The notes under the pieces: model-generated
What the model was told of the DNA's origin: nothing
Database searches by the model: none
The model's input: only the letters and a program-made list of their open reading frames with translations
Program-made: the position numbers and the translations under genes
Assembly (NCBI GenBank): GCA_003166955.1
Contig: PMUI01000138.1
Location: 25,590 to 89,589 of the forward strand
Origin: Acidobacterium sp.
GTDB taxonomy: Bacteria; Acidobacteriota; Terriglobia; Terriglobales; Acidobacteriaceae
Direction of reading: 5' to 3'
Length of the DNA: 64,000 bases
Part shown: positions 17,000-23,942 of the stretch, piece after piece
Position numbering within the stretch: the stretch's first letter is position 1
How the letters are laid out: every line of letters starts with the position of its first letter

Positions 17000-18193
17000 A
17001 TGGACAACAAATCCTCTGACCGGCGCGACTTCCTCAAACGAGCCGGCATGATGGGATCGATGGCGATGATGGCAGGACTTCCCCACACTGCAATGGCGCA
17101 AAGCGACGTCCGCGAAGAAACCCTGGCCCCACAGGAACAGGAACCGCCGAAGTACCACATCAAATTCGGCGTCTGCGGCGTGAGCCACGACCATATCTAC
17201 GGCATGATCGGCGCGGTCCAGCGCGGCGGCGGCGAGCTGGTCGCTGCCTGGGTCGGCGAGCCCGACAAGCTGGCCGCATTCACCAGGCGCTACCCCAACG
17301 TAAAGATCGCCAAAACCCAGGAAGAGATCGTCGAAGATCCTTCTCTCCAGCTCGTTCTCAGTTCGCAAATTGCGAATGAGCGCGCCCCCCTCGGCGTCAA
17401 AGTCATGCACCACGGCAAAGACTTCCTCTCCGACAAGCCCGGCATCACCACCCTCGAGCAGCTCGCCGAAGTCCGCAAAACCATCGCCGAAACGAAGCGG
17501 ATCTACGCCATCATGTACAGCGAGCGCCTCGAAGTGAAAGCCGCTGTCTACGCCGGCCAGCTCATCCAGCAGGGCGCCATCGGCAAGGTCATCCAGACCA
17601 TCAACATTGCCCCGCACCAAATCTTCCAGCCGCACGGCGGTGACAACGGCGGCGCCAGCCGTCGGCCCGACTGGTTCTGGAACGACGTGCAGTTCGGCGG
17701 CATCCTCTGCGACATCGGCTCCCACCAGGTCGATCAGTTCCTCTTCTACACCGGCTCCACCGAGGCTGAAGTCGCCGAGTCGCAGATCGCTAACGTCCGC
17801 CACCCCGACCATCCCCACTTCCAGGACTTCGGCGACATGGTCCTCCGCGGCAACAAAGGCTTCGGCTATGTCCGCCTCGACTGGTTCACCCCCGACGGCC
17901 TCGGCACCTGGGGCGACGGCCGCCTCTTCATCCTCGGCACCAACGGCTACATCGAAGTCCGCAAGTACACCAACGTCGCCGTCGCCAAGCAGGGCAACAA
18001 CCTCTTCATCGTCGACAAAGACCAGGCCCGCTACATCGACTGCAACAACATGCCGCTGCCTTTCGGCTCCGAGTTCGTCGCCGACATCGTCAACCGCACC
18101 CACAACGCACAGAACCAGGACCAGTGCCTGCTCGCCGCCGAACTCGTCATCAAGGCGCAGAAAAACGCAAAGCTCGTCAAGCTCCAGGACTAG
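17000..18193 (+). CDS. Gfo/Idh/MocA family oxidoreductase, twin-arginine exported
   Basis: The 397-residue protein has a Tat signal (DRRDFLKRAG with Arg8-Arg9, then a hydrophobic segment to MAQ). The NAD(P)-binding domain starts IKFGVCGVSHDHIYGMIGAV, and the catalytic region includes FLSDKPGITT (Lys in the position of the usual EKP) and GGILCDIGSHQVDQF. Export of a nucleotide-dependent oxidoreductase implies folding with its cofactor before Tat transport. GGAGG precedes two tandem ATGs (16997, 17000); spacing favours 17000. It is followed 15 bp later by a second family member and then a cupin, suggesting an operon for a sugar or sugar acid. Confidence 0.88.
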   Translation: MDNKSSDRRDFLKRAGMMGSMAMMAGLPHTAMAQSDVREETLAPQEQEPPKYHIKFGVCGVSHDHIYGMIGAVQRGGGELVAAWVGEPDKLAAFTRRYPNVKIAKTQEEIVEDPSLQLVLSSQIANERAPLGVKVMHHGKDFLSDKPGITTLEQLAEVRKTIAETKRIYAIMYSERLEVKAAVYAGQLIQQGAIGKVIQTINIAPHQIFQPHGGDNGGASRRPDWFWNDVQFGGILCDIGSHQVDQFLFYTGSTEAEVAESQIANVRHPDHPHFQDFGDMVLRGNKGFGYVRLDWFTPDGLGTWGDGRLFILGTNGYIEVRKYTNVAVAKQGNNLFIVDKDQARYIDCNNMPLPFGSEFVADIVNRTHNAQNQDQCLLAAELVIKAQKNAKLVKLQD

Positions 18194-18208
18194 CGGGAGA
18201 GAACCAGA

Positions 18209-19591
18209 ATGAAAAGCAAGGGCCACAAAGGAATCTCGCGGCGCAGTTTTCTCAGGACCGGACTCGGCGCCGCGGCCGCAGTCGGATTTCCCACCATCGT
18301 GCCATCGTCGATCTTCGGTCAGTTCGCGCCCAGCAAGCGCATCAACGTTGGGGCCATCGGTGTCGGCCGCATCTCGCGCGTCCACGACATGCCCGGCATC
18401 CTCCAGTACGACCGTGCCCGCATCGTCGCCGTCTGCGACCTCGATGCGCATCGCATCGAAGACGGCAAAAAGTTCGTCAACGATTTCTACGCGAAGAAAA
18501 CCGGCAAGCCGTACGACGCCGTCACCGGCTACGCAAATTATCACGAGCTGCTCGCCAACAAAGACATCGACGCCGTCGTTGTCAGCACCCCTGACCACTG
18601 GCACGCGCTCATCGGCGTCGACGCCGTCCGCGCCGGCAAAGACATCTACCTCCAGAAGCCCACCTTCCTCACCATCGCCGAAGGCCGTGCCCTCAGCAAC
18701 GCTGTCCAGGCCTCGGGCCGCATCCTCCAGATCGGCAGCCAGCAGCGCTCCACCATCCAGTTCCGCTACGCCGCCGAGCTCGTCCGCAACGGCCGCATCG
18801 GCGACCTGCAGCGCGTTGAAGTCGGCCTCCCCGGCGATCCCGCGGGCGGCGACAAAACCGCCATGCCCGTTCCCGACGGCTTCGACTACGCCATGTGGCT
18901 CGGCGAAACTCCGTACGTCTACTACACCGTCGACCGCGTGCATCCGCCCAAAGGCTACGACCGCCCAGGCTGGCTGCGCTGCCGTCAGTTCGGCGCCGGC
19001 ATGATCACCGGCTGGGGCGCCCACCACATCGACAGCGCGCACTGGGGCATGAACACCGAGTTCACCGGTCCCATCGAAATCTGGGGCCACGCCGGGTTTC
19101 CTGACCACGGCCTCTGGGATGTCCACGGCCCCTTCAAAACCGAAGCGCTCTACGCCAACGGCGTGCATATGAGTGTCAGCGGCGACTATCCCAACGGCAT
19201 CAAGTTCTACGGCAGCAAAGGCTGGATCTTCGTCTCGCGCGGCAACGAGCAGGTCACCAAATCCGATCCCGTCGCCAAGCTCAATGACTCCACCGCCCTC
19301 GCCTCGAGCGACCCCGCGATCGTCAAGTCCGTCATCGGTCCCGACGAAATCCACCTCTACGAAAGCAAGGAGCAACACGGCAACTGGCTCGACTGCATCG
19401 TCACCCGCCAGGAGCCCATCTCGCCCGTGGAGCTCGGCCACCGCGCCTGCTCCACCTGCCTCATCCACGATATGGCCATGGTCCTCAAGCGCAAGCTCTA
19501 CTGGGATCCAGTCCGCGAGCGCTTCAACAACGACGACGAAGCCAACAGCATGCTCTCGCGCCCACAGCGCGCGCCCTACATGCTCAGCTAA
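18209..19591 (+). CDS. Gfo/Idh/MocA family oxidoreductase, twin-arginine exported
   Basis: The 460-residue protein carries a Tat signal (ISRRSFLRTGLGAAAAVGF, Arg11-Arg12). The Rossmann domain follows as INVGAIGVGRISRVHDMPGIL, then VVVSTPDHWHALIGVDAVRAGKDIYLQKP, where QKP replaces the more common EKP catalytic lysine motif. GAHHIDSAHWGMNTE gives the conserved C-terminal catalytic His segment. It is the larger type often seen in Acidobacteriota and Planctomycetota. It differs clearly from the preceding paralogue, so the two probably catalyse different steps. Operon with the genes on both sides is likely from 15-bp spacings. Confidence 0.88.
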   Translation: MKSKGHKGISRRSFLRTGLGAAAAVGFPTIVPSSIFGQFAPSKRINVGAIGVGRISRVHDMPGILQYDRARIVAVCDLDAHRIEDGKKFVNDFYAKKTGKPYDAVTGYANYHELLANKDIDAVVVSTPDHWHALIGVDAVRAGKDIYLQKPTFLTIAEGRALSNAVQASGRILQIGSQQRSTIQFRYAAELVRNGRIGDLQRVEVGLPGDPAGGDKTAMPVPDGFDYAMWLGETPYVYYTVDRVHPPKGYDRPGWLRCRQFGAGMITGWGAHHIDSAHWGMNTEFTGPIEIWGHAGFPDHGLWDVHGPFKTEALYANGVHMSVSGDYPNGIKFYGSKGWIFVSRGNEQVTKSDPVAKLNDSTALASSDPAIVKSVIGPDEIHLYESKEQHGNWLDCIVTRQEPISPVELGHRACSTCLIHDMAMVLKRKLYWDPVRERFNNDDEANSMLSRPQRAPYMLS

Positions 19592-19606
19592 AAGGAGACT
19601 CCATCG

Positions 19607-20065
19607 ATGATGTCACGACGCAACGTCGTTGCAGGATTGCTGGCGATGCCCAGCGCCCTCACCGCACTCGCCCACGCAGCCGGCGACCAGCAGCAGCCGA
19701 TTCTCGGCCCCACCGTCTTCGAGTGGGACCAGATGCAGTTTCACAAAACAGCCACCGGCGAAGTTGCCTCGCTCTGCAAGCAGCCCACCGCCACCGTCGA
19801 TCAGCTCGAGATGCACGTCAGCAAGCTCAATCCCGCAACCGCCTCGCACCCTCCGCACCGTCACGTTAACGAGGAGCTCATCATCATCCGCGAAGGCGAT
19901 TGCGAAACCCTCTCCGACGGCAAGTGGATCAAGGTCGGTCCCGGATCGGTCGTCTTCAACGCCTCCAACAGCCTGCACGGATTCCGCAACATCGGCACCA
20001 CCGTCGCGGTCTATCACGTCATCAACTGGAGCCCGAACAAAAGCATGGTCCCGACGAAAACGTAG
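19607..20065 (+). CDS. Exported single-domain cupin protein
   Basis: This 152-residue protein has an N-terminal signal (MMSRRNVVAGLLAMPSAL; the SRRN start is Tat-like). One cupin domain is visible: HPPHRHVNEELIIIREGDCE supplies the first metal-binding motif (HxH and Glu), and VFNASNSLHGFRNIG the second His. Metal-binding cupins of this size act as isomerases, dioxygenases or sugar-binding proteins. Position 15 bp after the oxidoreductase genes with an aaaggag ribosome site supports a role in the same catabolic route. Confidence 0.85.
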   Translation: MMSRRNVVAGLLAMPSALTALAHAAGDQQQPILGPTVFEWDQMQFHKTATGEVASLCKQPTATVDQLEMHVSKLNPATASHPPHRHVNEELIIIREGDCETLSDGKWIKVGPGSVVFNASNSLHGFRNIGTTVAVYHVINWSPNKSMVPTKT

Positions 20066-20113
20066 CGGCAAAATCCTGAACCGGCTCCGGCACCGCAACA
20101 CCACTGCATTTCC

Positions 20114-20776
20114 TCAATGCTCCGCCTCAGCCTCGCCCCGCACCCGCTCATAGTCTTCCCTACTGTCGATGTCGACCAGCACCCCCGGATCGTCGACCTC
20201 CGCCGTCACAATCCCCTCGGCATGTCGTCCGAAGATCGCCCGGCACCCCACATCGCCCTCCAGCGCCATCGCCTCCGCAAACACTCCGCGATCCAGCAGC
20301 ACAGGATTGCCACGCCTCCCGCCATGCATCGGAATCACGATCTCCGGTGCCCGGAGCCCGGTGCCCGGTGCCCTCGAACCCCGATACGCCGCGATGATCC
20401 GATTCAGCGTCTCCGGCCGGATCAGCGGCTGATCCGCCAGCACAATCAGCGCCCCATCCACCGCCTTCCCAACTGCCGCAAGCCCAGCCCGCAAGGACGA
20501 CGCCATTCCCGAGCCGTACTCCGCATTCACCACCACGTGCGCCGACCCAAAATCGATCTCCCGCTGAATCCTCTCCGCCGACGCCCCCAGCACCACCACC
20601 ACCTCCGCTACATCGGCGTTCCGAACATGGGCCAGCGTCGCCTCCAGCACCGTCCGCGCGCCCAGCCGCAGCAACTGCTTCGTCGCTCCCATCCGCGCGG
20701 AAGCCCCGGCCGCCAACACCACCCCGGCCACCGCCGCCTTGTCCCGCACTGCATCTTCTCCCGTCATCCAGCTCAC
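20114..20776 (-). CDS. MobA/MocA-like nucleotidyltransferase (molybdenum cofactor cytidylyltransferase type)
   Basis: The 220-residue protein has the nucleotidyltransferase P-loop-like motif GVVLAAGASARMGATKQLL (about 18-36), the LIVLADQPLIRPETL metal site and HGGRRGNPVLL near residue 150. This pattern is that of MocA/MobA-like enzymes that attach CMP or GMP to molybdopterin. A heptamer repeat array inserts the SRAPGTGLRAP stretch just before the HGGRRGNP motif. No molybdoenzyme gene adjoins; the modABC operon is 14 kb away. Alternative in-frame Met at residue 4 is possible. Confidence 0.82.
   Translation of the reverse strand: MSWMTGEDAVRDKAAVAGVVLAAGASARMGATKQLLRLGARTVLEATLAHVRNADVAEVVVVLGASAERIQREIDFGSAHVVVNAEYGSGMASSLRAGLAAVGKAVDGALIVLADQPLIRPETLNRIIAAYRGSRAPGTGLRAPEIVIPMHGGRRGNPVLLDRGVFAEAMALEGDVGCRAIFGRHAEGIVTAEVDDPGVLVDIDSREDYERVRGEAEAEH
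20344..20371. repeat. heptamer tandem repeat inside the MocA-like gene (CCGGNGC, 4 units)
   Basis: Units ccggtgc, ccggagc, ccggtgc, ccggtgc lie fully within the minus-strand coding frame. Because 28 is not a multiple of 3, gain or loss of a single unit would break the frame; three units would keep it. It encodes about nine residues (RAPGTGLRA) just before a conserved active-site segment. Confidence 0.75.
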
Positions 20777-20831
20777 TCACCCAAATACCTGAATCCCCCG
20801 CCGATCATATCGAAGCCGCCATTCAGCTCCC

Positions 20832-20972
20832 TGGATCTACGACAGCAACGACTACGGAGGCGAGCCCGGCGGATGGTTCATCGTCTACGGAACCAGCGTC
20901 GGCGCGCCCGCCATGGCTGTTGCCGTGAAGCGTCGCCAGGCCAGGCAAGATCAGGGTTTGTTGACGGCGTGA
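20832..20972 (+). pseudogene. fragment of a sedolisin (S53) type serine protease
   Basis: A frame with no start of its own reads WIYDSNDYGGEPGGWFIVYG then TSVGAPAMAVAVK before TGA at 20970. The GTSVGAPA segment resembles the catalytic-Ser motif GTS.(S/A).P of kumamolisin/pseudomonalisin proteases, and the preceding Y-D-S...GGW...GG/YGTS spacing also fits. Only about 35 family-like residues remain, so it is a relic. It overlaps the 3' end of the convergent propeller lipoprotein gene by 22 bp. Confidence 0.55.
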
Positions 20973-22918
20973 GAGCTGTAAGGGGTGAGGAGGTTGGCGA
21001 CGATGGGCGTGACGACCGGCGCGCCCGCGCCGACGAATTCTGTAACAGTGTTGAGCGTGGCATTCGAAACCCAGACATTTCCGGAGCCATCGACGGCGAT
21101 GCGGAGGGAGATATTCAGCCCAGCCTGGTAGCCGGTGGAGGGGGAGATGGCGGTGCCGGAGGAGCTGAACTCGCTGATGGAGCTGTCGGGGTATGGCGGC
21201 TCGAACTGGGTGCTTGCGCGATTGACCACCCAGACGTTGCCTGCGCCGTCGATGGCGATGCCCTCGGGAATATTGAGGCCGCCGCCGGTGTATCCCGTGG
21301 AGCTGGAGATGGGCGAGCCGGAGGAGCCAAACTTGCTGATACTGTCCGCGCCCGATCCACTGTTCGCTGCCCAGACGTTGCCGGAGGCATCGATGGCGAG
21401 GCCCCAGGGATCGTTGAGCCCGCCGCCGGTAAAGCCGGCGGAAGGGGAGATGGGCGAGCCGGCATCCAGGCCGGTGGAGTTGAATTCGCTGAGGGCGCCG
21501 AGAGTGATGCTATCGGTTACCCAGATATCGCCGGAGGCGTCGATGGCAAGGGAAACGGGATCATTGCTGATGCCGCCGCCGGTGTAACCGGAGGAACCGG
21601 TAATGGGCAAGCCGGCGGAGCTGAACTCGCTGAGGCTGGAGCCGACGTTGTTCACGACCCAGACGTCGCCAAGCTGGTCAAAGGCGATGGCGTAGGGGGC
21701 GTTGAGCCCGCCGCCGGTGTAACCGGCAGATGTGGAGACCGGTGTGCCGGTGGAGCTGAGCTCGCTAAGACTGTCTGGAGTGATGTTCGCCGTCCAGACA
21801 TCGCCGAATTTGTCGATGGCGATACTGTACGGGTCGACGATTCCACCGCCGGAAAAGGGCGAGCCGGAGATGGTCGCGCCGACGGGACTAAGCTCGCTGA
21901 CACTGTTGGCGCCGGTTGCCGTATTGCCTATCCAGACGTTGCCGGAGGCGTCAATGGCAACGGGAACGGGTGAATTCAACCCGCCGCCGGTATAGCTGAC
22001 GGCGATGGTCCAGTCGTTTGGCGCGCTCGATGTTAGGCTGGGCTGGAACGGTGCCGTGGATGTCGACAGGTTCCAGAGCGGGGTCACGCTGACGGCCGGA
22101 TTGTGCGCGATGTTGATCGCCGCCGTGGCGGTGTCGGTCGGCTCGGTGCTGCCGTTCTTTGCATTGCTGAACAGCGTTGTGCAGCCTGACGAGCCGGGCC
22201 CTGTGGTGTTGATGCACGCCGCCAATATGTTCGCCAGCGTGTTGATCTCGCTTTGCGGCACAGTCCCGTTGCCGGCCGGCGTGGTCGTTAGCGCCAGGCC
22301 CGTCCCCAGATTGGCCAGATTAGCCGCATTCATGGCTGCGTTGGCCATGCCTGTCGCTGCCAGCGTCGAGTTGGATCCCGAAATGTGCGTCGCGTCCGTG
22401 GCGAAGCCGGCAAGGGCATAGGCCGCGGCCACCGTCGTCACTTCATCCATTTGGACCGTCGCTGGCAAACCCGAGAACGAGCTTCCCGTACCGCACTGTC
22501 CCAGGACGGCCATCAGCCCCGCGGCGGAATTGTCGCCACCTCCCACCTGAGGGTTGCCCCCTGCCGAATACAGATAGACCTGCTGGCCGCCGGTGCAGGA
22601 GTAGTCATCGGCCGCGATTGTAAACACGCCGTTCGTGTCGGTGGTGACGTAATAATTCCCGTTGCCGTCCGGCACGTTGCCGGTATTGCTGTTCAGCAGC
22701 GATACCGACGGCCCGCCGTATGCGCTCATGCCTGCGGCGTACATATATATAAACGCTCCCTGGATCGGCTGCTGCCCTCCGCGGGCCATACCTTTGACCG
22801 GCGTGTTCGCTGTTGCGGCCACGGGTTCGGAGACAGGCGATTTTGTTGCGATGTTAGCTACTGAGCAGCCGGTGATGAGGATCGTGCAGGAAGCCAACAG
22901 TCTCCAGGCGAAATGCAT
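20951..22918 (-). CDS. Large NHL/SMP-30-like beta-propeller lipoprotein
   Basis: The 655-residue protein starts at ATG 22918, after an acggag site. [19 protein letters not shown] gives a lipoprotein signal with Cys18 in the lipobox. Residues about 55-300 form a Ser/Thr/Gly-rich domain, and from about 320 onward there are at least seven blades of about 45 residues with the repeated core [20 protein letters not shown]....S.SEFSS.G.PIS. These blades resemble NHL or Vgb-like propellers. It is probably a surface or periplasmic binding or structural protein; no catalytic motif is seen. Regular repeats at DNA level (gccgccgccggtgta) could promote recombination. Confidence 0.8.
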   Translation of the reverse strand: MHFAWRLLASCTILITGCSVANIATKSPVSEPVAATANTPVKGMARGGQQPIQGAFIYMYAAGMSAYGGPSVSLLNSNTGNVPDGNGNYYVTTDTNGVFTIAADDYSCTGGQQVYLYSAGGNPQVGGGDNSAAGLMAVLGQCGTGSSFSGLPATVQMDEVTTVAAAYALAGFATDATHISGSNSTLAATGMANAAMNAANLANLGTGLALTTTPAGNGTVPQSEINTLANILAACINTTGPGSSGCTTLFSNAKNGSTEPTDTATAAINIAHNPAVSVTPLWNLSTSTAPFQPSLTSSAPNDWTIAVSYTGGGLNSPVPVAIDASGNVWIGNTATGANSVSELSPVGATISGSPFSGGGIVDPYSIAIDKFGDVWTANITPDSLSELSSTGTPVSTSAGYTGGGLNAPYAIAFDQLGDVWVVNNVGSSLSEFSSAGLPITGSSGYTGGGISNDPVSLAIDASGDIWVTDSITLGALSEFNSTGLDAGSPISPSAGFTGGGLNDPWGLAIDASGNVWAANSGSGADSISKFGSSGSPISSSTGYTGGGLNIPEGIAIDGAGNVWVVNRASTQFEPPYPDSSISEFSSSGTAISPSTGYQAGLNISLRIAVDGSGNVWVSNATLNTVTEFVGAGAPVVTPIVANLLTPYSSHAVNKP

Positions 22919-23101
22919 GGGGAGTCTCCGTTTCGCGGGCCTGAGCTCGCTCGTAAAAAGTACGCGAATCATGCTGGGAACCTCGGTGAAGAAGCACCTC
23001 GGCTCAGCCACTTTCGAGGCGCCTCGGCCACGCGATTCAAACGTCTCCCGATGAATAATTCGCGATTACTTGTCCCTCGCGTTGTTGCGAACGCGAATGG
23101 A

Positions 23102-23266
23102 TTAGCGAACCTTCACGTAGCCGATACCGGCCGCGTTCGCAATCAGGCTCGACACCGCCGTCGGTTTTCCGGCGAGTCGTCATACCCGGTGACCCTGCGC
23201 ATGAACCCGGACAGACGCTGCCAGAATCAGCAGAGCGGCGGGAAGAATTGCTCGGATCTTTTTCAA
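23102..23266 (-). pseudogene. remnant of a secreted substrate-binding (PstS-like) protein
   Basis: On the minus strand a strong ribosome site (ggaggatcacc) precedes TTG 23266, opening LKKIRAILPAALLILAASV and RVHAQGHRV, a complete signal peptide with AQ cleavage site. An in-frame TGA follows, then RLAGKPTAVSSLIANAAGIG, YVKVR and TAA. The last part resembles the C-terminal segment of phosphate-binding-like periplasmic proteins (…AV...IA...GAIGYV). It looks like a gene whose middle was deleted, leaving both ends. A very small secreted peptide cannot be fully excluded. Confidence 0.5.
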
Positions 23267-23568
23267 GGTGATCCTCCGAGATACCCGTGACGAAATCTCG
23301 TTGCACTCGGTCTGCGCACGCGCTGCTTTCTGCCAACGCAGAACGAGCAGCACGCCAAAGGGAGCCCTGATGTGTCAAAGGCGGGGGCCTTGAGGCGTCG
23401 ATCATATCTGGCGAGGGGCTCACGCCGCAATCTTAATGTTTTGCCGGCGAAGGCCCGGCAACTGTCCCGCGTAGTCGAAACGCGAAGACGTTTTTCTCAA
23501 CCGGAGCCGTGAGGATGTGTCCGCCGAGTTTTACGGGCAAGGACGATTCGGGTTATAGTCTGACTCAT

Positions 23569-23883
23569 ATGCGCTTCGTGTCGGCAAAGCGTGGAGCACT
23601 GCTGTCCTGGGTATCGCTGCTCGGAATAGTGTGTGTCGCGCTGGTGCTGATGACCGGCCTCCTGCAGGTCACCCACTCCCATCCCTCCGGTCAGCCCGAC
23701 CACGACTGCTCGTTGTGCGTGACCGCGCACCACGCCGTGCAAGGGGTGGTCGTGGTGACGCTGGCCGTCTCCTCACGACCCGTCGCGCGCTTTGTTCCCG
23801 AGACCTTCACCCCCGCTCCACGCCAGCGTTTCGTCCTCAAGCTGGCCAATCGGCCTCCGCCCGTCCCTTCCGCTTTCGCCTGA
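23569..23883 (+). CDS. small membrane/secreted protein with His/Cys cluster, before a TonB receptor
   Basis: A 104-residue protein from ATG 23569: a hydrophobic helix (LLSWVSLLGIVCVALVLMTG) is followed by THSHPSGQPDHDCSLCVTAH, a cluster of His and Cys that could bind a metal ion such as copper or zinc, then a Pro-rich tail. The layout recalls DUF2946-type small proteins that accompany metal-linked TonB receptors, but I cannot confirm the family. Its stop is 59 bp before the receptor gene, so co-transcription is likely. The frame is open back to 23509; no good site is seen there. Confidence 0.6.
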   Translation: MRFVSAKRGALLSWVSLLGIVCVALVLMTGLLQVTHSHPSGQPDHDCSLCVTAHHAVQGVVVVTLAVSSRPVARFVPETFTPAPRQRFVLKLANRPPPVPSAFA

Positions 23884-23942
23884 GCAGAAGTTCCGCCTCA
23901 GCGGAAAACCAGGGACAATCCATCACCTTTCGGAGGTCGTCT

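Noticed and set aside
16796..19468. Long minus-strand open frame (about 890 codons) continuing the MFS gene upstream
   Set aside because: It is the mirror of two well-supported oxidoreductase genes on plus with strong codon bias, and its composition is Asp/Val/Ala-rich with no family match. Only the 416-residue transporter part is real.
20117..21973. 618-codon plus-strand frame crossing two minus-strand genes
   Set aside because: It spans the MocA-like gene, a gap and the propeller gene, with low-complexity composition in each.
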